Assembly (NCBI GenBank): GCA_905216175.1 | Contig: CAJMSV010000098.1 | Location: forward strand, 1-6,163 | DNA length: 6,163 bases | Origin: an uncultured bacterium | Lineage (GTDB): Bacteria > Actinomycetota > Coriobacteriia > Coriobacteriales > Coriobacteriaceae | Direction: 5' to 3' | Shown: piece after piece, positions 1-5,013 of the stretch | Numbering within the stretch: position 1 is the stretch's first letter | Layout of the letters: every line of letters starts with the position of its first letter | Made by a program: the position numbers and the translations under genes | The notes under the pieces: model-generated | What the model saw: only the letters and a program-made list of their open reading frames with translations | Database searches by the model: none | What the model was told of the DNA's origin: nothing

Positions 1-550
1 GCGCGATGAGCGAGGACTTGCCGACAGAAGGAAAGCCCACAAGCGCGGCATCGGCCATAAGCTTCATCTCGAGCTCGATCCAGTGTTCCTCGGCAGGCTC
101 GCCGAGCTGGGCAAACGCGGGCGCGCGACGCACGGACGTCACAAAGTGCGTGTTGCCCAGACCGCCGGCACCACCGGGGGCCACGACAACGCGCTCGCCG
201 TCGTGCACCAGGTCGGCAATCTCGAACATCGGAGTCTGCGTCTCGGGATCGAGCTCGCGGACTACGGTACCCATGGGGACTTTCAAAATCAGGTCCTCAC
301 CGCTTTTGCCGTTGCGGCGGGCACCCTGGCCTTGCGTGCCGCGCTCGGCACGAAAGTGATGCTTAAAGCGGTAATCGATCAGCGAGGATAGCTGAGCGTC
401 GGCCTGGATGACGACATTGCCGCCACGACCGCCGTCGCCGCCATCGGGGCCGCCCTTGGGGACAAATGCCTCGCGCCTAAACGACATGCATCCGGCTCCG
501 CCGTCGCCGCCGCACACGTTAATGCGGCTGATATCGGTGAACTGTGACAA
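1..550 (-). CDS. obgE: GTPase Obg/CgtA, N-terminal part (runs off the left edge)
   Basis: Obg is a large-subunit ribosome assembly GTPase, also tied to (p)ppGpp and growth control in studied bacteria. 183 residues are visible, covering the glycine-rich Obg fold (about residues 1-158: GGDGGAG at 14-20, FRRE at 24-27, PKGGPDGGDGGRGG at 31-44, KVPMGTVV at 90-97) and the start of the G domain. The Walker A loop GFPSVGKS lies at 172-179; the other G motifs and the C-terminal domain are outside the window. The start is TTG at 548-550, not ATG: AGGAGG at 559-564 is 8 bases upstream, and the resulting N-terminus (MSQFTDISRINVCGGDGG) aligns with known Obg N-termini. An in-frame CTG at 551-553 is a less likely alternative. 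It follows rpmA by 85 bases that include a terminator-like hairpin. Identity is certain; the exact start is very likely. Confidence 0.96.
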   Translation of the reverse strand, partial: MSQFTDISRINVCGGDGGAGCMSFRREAFVPKGGPDGGDGGRGGNVVIQADAQLSSLIDYRFKHHFRAERGTQGQGARRNGKSGEDLILKVPMGTVVRELDPETQTPMFEIADLVHDGERVVVAPGGAGGLGNTHFVTSVRRAPAFAQLGEPAEEHWIELEMKLMADAALVGFPSVGKSSLIA

Positions 551-558
551 CAGAATCG

Positions 559-564
559 CCTCCT
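559..564 (-). promoter_or_regulatory. Shine-Dalgarno sequence of obgE
   Basis: AGGAGG on the minus strand, 8 bases before the TTG codon. A perfect match to the anti-SD core explains how a TTG start could be used efficiently. It lies only two bases beyond the U-run of the terminator-like hairpin and can also pair with part of that tail (CCUCUU, 571-576), so its accessibility may be conditional. Confidence 0.85.
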
Positions 565-576
565 ACAAAAAAGAGG
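559..576 (-). promoter_or_regulatory. Possible Shine-Dalgarno-sequestering hairpin before obgE
   Basis: On the transcript, CCUCUU (571-576) can pair with AGGAGG (559-564), the whole obgE Shine-Dalgarno, across a six-base loop (565-570); one of the six pairs is U-G. It shares bases 575-576 with the 3' arm of the terminator-like hairpin, so the two structures partly compete. It is short and may be marginal in stability. The pairing is seen directly; a regulatory role is speculative. Confidence 0.35.
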
Positions 577-610
577 GAGACCCTTGAATCCTAAAACTCA
601 AGTGCCTCCC
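567..610 (-). terminator. Intrinsic terminator-like hairpin between rpmA and obgE
   Basis: On the minus strand, the arm at 598-610 (GGGAGGCACTTGA) pairs with the arm at 575-587 (TCAAGGGTCTCCC) over 13 positions, with one G-T wobble and one A-G mismatch. The loop is 10 bases (588-597). Immediately downstream comes CT followed by six Ts (567-572), the classic form of a rho-independent terminator. It begins 25 bases after the rpmA stop. Because obgE starts 16 bases beyond the U-run, it is either a partial terminator (attenuator) that lowers obgE relative to rplU-rpmA, or a processing and stability hairpin. The structure is seen in the sequence; its function is inferred. Confidence 0.85.
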
Positions 611-635
611 ACATATGTGCTCTATGAAGGGTGAA

Positions 636-893
636 TTACGCGTTCGCGAGCGGGCGTACGCTGACCCTGTGCTTGATACCCTTGTGGAACTCAACGGTAC
701 CGTCGACCAGCGCGAACAGCGTGTCGTCCTTACCACGGCCAACGTTCTCACCCGGGTGGATGTGCGTGCCGTGCTGACGGACGAGAATCGTGCCCGTGGT
801 TACCGTCTGGCCGGCATAGCGCTTCGTGCCAAGGCGCTGACCGCGGGAGTCACGGCCATTACGGGAGGAACCGAGTCCTTTTTTGTGTGCCAT
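636..893 (-). CDS. rpmA: 50S ribosomal protein L27
   Basis: L27 is a large-subunit protein whose flexible N-terminal tail reaches toward the peptidyl-transferase centre. The 85-residue length is typical. The protein begins directly with MAHKKGLGSSRNGRDSRGQR and continues with the conserved KRYAGQ, GTILVRQHGT, PGENVGRGKDDTLFA and GTVEF segments, so it is complete. It has no N-terminal extension of the kind cleaved by the Prp protease in Firmicutes, and no prp gene lies between rplU and rpmA. The ATG at 891-893 is preceded by a modest AGTAGG about 10 bases upstream. It lies 33 bases after rplU and is almost certainly co-transcribed with it from the promoter at 1344-1372. The stop is TAA at 636-638, and a terminator-like hairpin follows. 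Confidence 0.98.
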   Translation of the reverse strand: MAHKKGLGSSRNGRDSRGQRLGTKRYAGQTVTTGTILVRQHGTHIHPGENVGRGKDDTLFALVDGTVEFHKGIKHRVSVRPLANA

Positions 894-926
894 TGTGTAT
901 ACCTACTCTTTCGTTACGAGTGTAAT

Positions 927-1301
927 CTACTCGGCGACGGGAGCCTCGGCAACAGCCTCGGCCTCTGCCTTGACAGCCTTCTTGGCGCGGGACGTAGCCT
1001 GGACCTTCACGATCTTCAGCTTGGTGAGCTGCTGACGGTGACCCTTCAGACGACGATAGCGCTTGCGCTTGTGGAACTTGAAGACCAGCTGCTTCTCGCC
1101 CTTGAACTGCTCAACGATCTGAGCGGTAACCTTGGCCTTGGCCAGCTTGTCGGGATCGGTGACGATCTTCTTACCATCGTTGAGGAAGATAACCGGCAGG
1201 GTGACCTTGTCGCCCTCATTGCCCTCGATCTTCTCGACGGTGATGACATCGTCGGTGGCGACCTTGTACTGCTTGCCGCCCGTGTTAACGATTGCGTACA
1301 T
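927..1301 (-). CDS. rplU: 50S ribosomal protein L21
   Basis: L21 binds 23S rRNA in the large subunit. With the start at ATG 1299-1301 the protein has 124 residues and opens MYAIVNTGGKQYKV, the standard L21 N-terminus. The family signature KFHKRKRYRRLKGHRQ lies at about 75-90, followed by LTKLKI. A further in-frame ATG at 1320-1322 would add seven residues (MHEGQVN), but it overlaps the likely Shine-Dalgarno GAAGGG (1311-1316), which sits 9 bases before the chosen start, so it is rejected. The last ~20 residues form a Lys then Ala/Glu-rich tail (AKKAVKAEAEAVAEAPVAE), making the protein longer than the usual ~103 residues; such low-complexity tails occur on ribosomal proteins of Actinobacteria. 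First gene of a probable rplU-rpmA unit with its own promoter. Confidence 0.97.
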   Translation of the reverse strand: MYAIVNTGGKQYKVATDDVITVEKIEGNEGDKVTLPVIFLNDGKKIVTDPDKLAKAKVTAQIVEQFKGEKQLVFKFHKRKRYRRLKGHRQQLTKLKIVKVQATSRAKKAVKAEAEAVAEAPVAE

Positions 1302-1310
1302 GTTTACTTG

Positions 1311-1316
1311 CCCTTC
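1311..1316 (-). promoter_or_regulatory. Shine-Dalgarno sequence deciding the rplU start
   Basis: GAAGGG on the minus strand, 9 bases before the ATG at 1299-1301. Its position just inside the alternative ATG at 1320-1322 rules that upstream codon out as the main start. Confidence 0.7.
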
Positions 1317-1343
1317 ATGCATCAGTTAGTGCAACAGTCGAAT

Positions 1344-1372
1344 ATAGTAGCAGGCGAAAATACCCCCGTCAA
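1344..1372 (-). promoter_or_regulatory. Sigma-70-type promoter for rplU-rpmA
   Basis: The -35 box TTGACG (1367-1372) and -10 box TACTAT (1344-1349) are separated by exactly 17 bases, and the -10 is preceded by TG in the extended -10 position (TGCTACTAT). Transcription would start near 1337-1339, giving a leader of about 37 bases before the L21 start. The TGA inside the -35 box is the stop codon of the upstream DUF2344 gene (1369-1371), so promoter and gene end are interlocked. The two-hexamer match with ideal spacing directly before a ribosomal protein gene makes a chance match unlikely. Activity is inferred. Confidence 0.82.
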
Positions 1373-2181
1373 CGAGTATGTGAAGCAAATCCACAAGTTC
1401 GCACAGGTATGGGGCTGACGAGTCGGCCCTCGTCGTCCTCGCATGCTTGATTCTGACGCTCGACATCGTAGGAGCAGATGGTCACGAGGTCTTGCATACC
1501 GGTGGAAACAATAGGTGCATCCACGCCCGGGGTCAAGCCCTGCAACAAAACATCAGCAGCGGAAAGCAAAATTTCCGGACGCATGGAGCCCTCGTTGTCG
1601 GCATGGGTGTCGAGCATGAGCACCAAATGGTCCGGGCGCTCCCCCGCCGTGAGCTCATAGCCCACGAGCGTGTGATCCAAATCCAAGCGCTTGCTCTTTT
1701 TTCCGCGCGCGTAGTCGATGCCATTGCCCGCGCGCAGCGTGTCGATCGCACGACGCACCTCGTCGGCGCTTACGGGCGCCTCGGGATCCAAGTGCAGGTC
1801 GATGCGATACGACAGGCGCGTGAGCTGCGCCGTCAACGCCGGCGTGCGCACGTCGATGTACGCCGCCTCGATGGGCGCCAGATCGGCCGGAGACGCCGCA
1901 GCCAGGCGCCCAAACGCCTCGTCGAGCGCCACGAACTCGGTCATAAACAGGTCATACCACTCGCAGGTCGACGACGTACCAACAGGCAGCGCCGAAGAGA
2001 AGCCCACGCGCATGTGCGGAGAGAAGCCCTGCGTGACGGCATAGGGAAGCCCCGCACGGCGCACGATGCGCTCAATGGTATGGATTACTTCGAGATGCCC
2101 CAGGTACTTAAGGCGATCGCGCTTTCCATAGCGAACACGAAGTCTAAAGAGCGTGGGGTTGTCGGTCAGGCGCTCACTCAT
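1369..2181 (-). CDS. TIGR03936/DUF2344 radical SAM-associated protein
   Basis: A 270-residue protein of the DUF2344 (TIGR03936) type, which is encoded beside or fused to TIGR03960 radical SAM proteins; its biochemical role is not established to my knowledge. The conserved part is the N-terminal third: FRLRVRYGKRDRLKYLGHLE (12-31), the RRAGLPYAVTQGFSPHMRVGF stretch (41-61) with its QGFSPH core, and ALPVG with a downstream EWYDL (64-78). The middle and C-terminus (120-270) are more variable and hold a basic patch (RGKKSKRLD, 159-167). No radical SAM CxxxCxxC motif is present. The ATG (2179-2181) overlaps the TGA of the preceding radical SAM gene in ATGA form, with GGTGA 6 bases upstream, so translational coupling and near-equal expression are likely. 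The partners probably act as a complex; that is inference. The stop codon lies inside the rplU -35 box. Confidence 0.92.
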   Translation of the reverse strand: MSERLTDNPTLFRLRVRYGKRDRLKYLGHLEVIHTIERIVRRAGLPYAVTQGFSPHMRVGFSSALPVGTSSTCEWYDLFMTEFVALDEAFGRLAAASPADLAPIEAAYIDVRTPALTAQLTRLSYRIDLHLDPEAPVSADEVRRAIDTLRAGNGIDYARGKKSKRLDLDHTLVGYELTAGERPDHLVLMLDTHADNEGSMRPEILLSAADVLLQGLTPGVDAPIVSTGMQDLVTICSYDVERQNQACEDDEGRLVSPIPVRTCGFASHTR

Positions 2182-4055
2182 GCGCGATCACCCATCAATA
2201 CATTCTTGGCGTGGAGCGTGGGGCAGATCCCGCAGCCGGTGCACGACGTGCGGGTGCAGTCGGGAGTCGTGACGCCCTCGAGTGAGCGACGGTACTCGCG
2301 CTCGAGGAAGCCGCGCGTGCAGCCGGGGCTCACGTGCTCCCACGGCAGGCGCCAGTCCAACTCGTAGGGCAGGTGCACGAGCTCATTGAGGTCGATGCCG
2401 TTTTTGGCAGCAGCTTCCTTCCAGTTATCGAGCGAGAAATGCTCTACCCAGGCGTCAAAGCGAGAGCCCGAGCGCCAAGCGTCGATGATGACGGGCGTCA
2501 TGTCACGACCGGCGCGGGACAGCGCAGCCTCGATGAGCGAGGTCTCGGCATCGTGGTAATGAACGCGGACGGCACGGTTGCGAACGCTCGTGATGAGCAG
2601 CTTCTGGCGACGCTTGACGTCGTCGTAGTCGAGCTGCGGGCACCACTGGAACGGCGTGGCAGCCTTGGGGATAAAGACCGAAACCGAGATGGACACCGAG
2701 ATCGAGCCGCGACGAGCCTTGGGCACCACGGAACGACCGAGCTCCAGCACGTGATCGGCCAGATTGGCGATGGCCACGATGTCCTCGTCGCGCTCGCCGG
2801 GAAGGCCCATCATAAAGTAGAGCTTCATGCGGTTCCAGCCGGCCTCGAAGGCCGCCTTGGCCGCACGGTCCAGGTCCTCCTCGGTCACGTTCTTGTTAAT
2901 GATGTCGCGCATGCGCTGGCTGCCGGCCTCGGGCGCGAACGTCAGGCCGCCCTTCTTTTCGCCGGCGACCGACTCAGCCATATCCACGCCAAACGAATCC
3001 AGGCGCTGCGACGGAATAGACACGCGAATACCCGTATCCTCCAGGCGACGGTTGAGCCTGCCGAGCACGTCGCGAATGCAGGAGTGGTCGGTCGTGGAGA
3101 GCGAGGTCAGCGACACCTCGTCATAGCCAGTCTTTTCCAGGCCCTGAATCACCGACGAGACGATCTGGTCGGCCGAGCGCTCGCGCACCGGGCGATACGT
3201 CATGCCGGCCTGGCAAAAACGACAGCCGCGGGCGCAGCCGCGCAGGATCTCGATAGACAGGCGGTCGTGAACCAGCTGCGCATAGGGCACGCACGACTGC
3301 GACAGCGGATTCGTGGCGCCGAAATCCTCGACGACGCGCTTGTAGACCACGGTCGGCGCATCCTTGCCCTCACGTGGCACGGTGTAGCCATGCGGCGAGC
3401 AGGGCTCGTCATGACGAACCTCATAGAGTGACGGCACGTAGTTGCCGGCAATGGATGCAAGCTGCTCAACAATCTGCGCGCGCGGGACTCCTTCGTCACG
3501 CAGGCGGCGATGCAGCTGGCAGGTCTCGAGCAGCGATTCCTCGCCCTCACCGATGAGGATGGCATCGAAGAAGGCCGCGTACGGCTCGGGGTTGTACACC
3601 GAGGGGCCGCCGGCGATGATGATGGGGTCGTCTTCACCTCGGTCGGCCGCTAGCAGCGGAATGCCAGCGAGGTCGAGAGCCTCGAGGAAGTTCGTCACCG
3701 CCATCTCGTGCGGCACATGCAGGCCGACGATATCAAACGAAGCGACCGGCGCTGCACCCTCGAGCGACAGCAGCGGAATGCCCGCCTCGCGCATGGCGTC
3801 ACCCATATCGGGCCACGGCACATAGCCGCGCTCGCAGGAGATGCCCTCGGCCTGGTTAAGTATGTTGTAGAGGATGGCGATGCCCTGGTTGGGCAAACCA
3901 ACCTCGTACACATCCGGGTAGATCAGGCAGCAACGGTAGTCGGCATCGGCCTTGGAAAGCGTGCCCCACTCGTGATCGATATAGCGGCTCGGCTTCTCGA
4001 CCTTGGCGAGCAACGGCTCAATTAAATGAAAACAATCTTGGTACGGAACGCGCAA
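2178..4055 (-). CDS. TIGR03960-family B12-binding-like radical SAM protein
   Basis: A 625-residue protein predicted to cleave S-adenosylmethionine at a [4Fe-4S] cluster; its substrate is unknown. Residues about 1-215 form a B12-binding-like Rossmann region (PDVYEVGLPNQGIAILY at 47-63, IIAGGPSVYNPEPYAAFFD at 146-164, IGEGEE at 168-173) without the DxHxxG cobalamin-ligand motif. The radical SAM core begins at RGCARGCRFCQAG with C274, C278 and C281, followed by SLTSLSTTD (315-323), FAPEAGSQRMRDIINKNV (373-390), KLYFMMGLPGE (411-421) and a TPFQW motif (467-471). The C-terminus carries a second cysteine cluster: C579, C600, C605, C608, C611. The start is TTG (4053-4055): AGGGG lies 7 bases upstream, and the family's conserved KPSRYIDHEWG follows from residue 21. 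It begins 10 bases after the previous gene and overlaps the DUF2344 gene by four bases. In many bacteria this pair is fused or adjacent, upstream of rplU. Confidence 0.93.
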   Translation of the reverse strand: MRVPYQDCFHLIEPLLAKVEKPSRYIDHEWGTLSKADADYRCCLIYPDVYEVGLPNQGIAILYNILNQAEGISCERGYVPWPDMGDAMREAGIPLLSLEGAAPVASFDIVGLHVPHEMAVTNFLEALDLAGIPLLAADRGEDDPIIIAGGPSVYNPEPYAAFFDAILIGEGEESLLETCQLHRRLRDEGVPRAQIVEQLASIAGNYVPSLYEVRHDEPCSPHGYTVPREGKDAPTVVYKRVVEDFGATNPLSQSCVPYAQLVHDRLSIEILRGCARGCRFCQAGMTYRPVRERSADQIVSSVIQGLEKTGYDEVSLTSLSTTDHSCIRDVLGRLNRRLEDTGIRVSIPSQRLDSFGVDMAESVAGEKKGGLTFAPEAGSQRMRDIINKNVTEEDLDRAAKAAFEAGWNRMKLYFMMGLPGERDEDIVAIANLADHVLELGRSVVPKARRGSISVSISVSVFIPKAATPFQWCPQLDYDDVKRRQKLLITSVRNRAVRVHYHDAETSLIEAALSRAGRDMTPVIIDAWRSGSRFDAWVEHFSLDNWKEAAAKNGIDLNELVHLPYELDWRLPWEHVSPGCTRGFLEREYRRSLEGVTTPDCTRTSCTGCGICPTLHAKNVLMGDRA

Positions 4056-4065
4056 CGGAAAACCC

Positions 4066-4995
4066 CTAAGCAGCGAGATCTGATGCGTCCTGGTAGGACG
4101 CCATAGGACGGGTAGCGCCCGCGACCGTGGTCACAAGATCGCGAACGCGGGAAAACGTGGCAGTGACTACCTCATTGGCACGGCTGTAGTCGACATCGCG
4201 CTCGTAGAGCGAAACGAGCGCACGGCCCATGCCATAGGTGCCCGCGGCAGCAGTGAGCGCCTTGACGGCAAACCCAATATGCGGCGTCTGCTTGACAAGT
4301 GCGCGGGTGACCGCTCGGATCACAAGACCGCCGGCAAGCACGCCCGCGACCTCGTAGCCGCGCTCAGGCTTAATGCCGCGTCCAAAGACGGCAGCGAGCT
4401 CAAAGAGCATGCCCACCTGCGCCAGCGCCATAACGGGATAATCGGCGCCCGGCAAAAACACCAGCGCACCGGTCGCCATATTGGTGAGCGCGCACGAGGT
4501 GATGATGCGGTTGGCCGCGGCGATACGCATAAAGGCAAAGTTCGCCGCAAAAGCCGTTTCCTTGTCGGTGCGATCGAGAATCCAGCGGGCAAGCGTCTCG
4601 AGCAGATACGTCTTATCGGTTGCCGCTACCACGCCGAGCATGGGCGTGGACTCCTCGATAAACGGCACCTCCACAGCAGACTCGGCGAGCACGCACACGG
4701 GCGCGCCGGCGATCACGAGCTCCTGCACGGCACTCTCCAAGCGGCCGGAACCACACGAGAGCACCAACACCACATCGGTATCGGTCTTTGGAGCAATTCG
4801 CTCCTCCCCCAGACGCTCGACGCGCACAATGCCCGAGGTCGTCTGCGGCACAAAGGCGTCACGCACCGTCTCGGCCAGAAAGCGCGAGGCGGACGAATCC
4901 AGATAGACCGAGACGCGCACCGGCGTATCGGATTCCTTCTTAACGGACGCGCCCATCTTAAAAGCGCGGGTCAGCTTATCTACGGGAATTTTCAT
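4066..4995 (-). CDS. DUF697-like protein with a P-loop-less N-terminal domain
   Basis: Function unknown. The C-terminal half of this 309-residue protein (about 150-262) has the look of DUF697, a helical, membrane-interacting module often attached to GTPases (as in YcjF-like proteins): ANRIITSCALTN (161-172), LPGADYPVMALAQVGMLFEL (181-200), AAVFGRGI (201-208), a glycine/alanine-rich helix (215-231) and HIGFAVKALTAAAGTYGMGRA (239-259). The N-terminal half (25-140) alternates strands and helices (VRVSVYLD, DVVLVLS, APVCVLAES) in Rossmann or GTPase-like fashion but has no GxxxxGK[ST] loop, so nucleotide hydrolysis is not expected. No signal peptide; the hydrophobic stretches suggest membrane association. 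The ATG (4993-4995) has a strong GGAGG 8 bases upstream. It lies 17 bases after rodA and 10 before the radical SAM gene, so it is probably in the same transcript. The DUF697 assignment is by pattern recognition and should be checked with profiles. Confidence 0.75.
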   Translation of the reverse strand: MKIPVDKLTRAFKMGASVKKESDTPVRVSVYLDSSASRFLAETVRDAFVPQTTSGIVRVERLGEERIAPKTDTDVVLVLSCGSGRLESAVQELVIAGAPVCVLAESAVEVPFIEESTPMLGVVAATDKTYLLETLARWILDRTDKETAFAANFAFMRIAAANRIITSCALTNMATGALVFLPGADYPVMALAQVGMLFELAAVFGRGIKPERGYEVAGVLAGGLVIRAVTRALVKQTPHIGFAVKALTAAAGTYGMGRALVSLYERDVDYSRANEVVTATFSRVRDLVTTVAGATRPMASYQDASDLAA

Positions 4996-5013
4996 GGCAA
5001 ACCCCTCCAGCGG

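Noticed and set aside
563..601. Tiny frame (TTG, 12 codons, TAG) inside the terminator-like hairpin, after GGGAGG, which could be a leader peptide
   Set aside because: The spacing from GGGAGG to the TTG is only three bases, too short for good initiation, and the codons show no regulatory run. The GGGAGG is explained as a terminator arm.
610..619. Perfect 10-base palindrome CACATATGTG next to the terminator stem
   Set aside because: Short, single-copy in the window and without an adjacent promoter; chance occurrence is plausible, so no operator is claimed.
1302..1343. Autoregulatory ribosomal-protein leader structure upstream of rplU
   Set aside because: The predicted leader is only about 37 bases, and the best hairpin is a four-base TGCA repeat; not enough to support an L21 leader RNA.
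615..1418. 267-codon plus-strand frame across rpmA and rplU
   Set aside because: The leucine-rich translation is the reverse complement of two certain ribosomal protein genes; no independent support.
1447..2367. 306-codon open frame on the plus strand opposite the DUF2344 gene
   Set aside because: Arg/His/Gln-rich composition with no recognisable domain; it lies antisense to a clearly conserved gene in GC-rich DNA, where long shadow frames are expected.
2334..3431. 365-codon open frame on the plus strand opposite the radical SAM gene
   Set aside because: Antisense to the conserved catalytic core, low-information composition and no family resemblance; it is a shadow of codon bias on the other strand.
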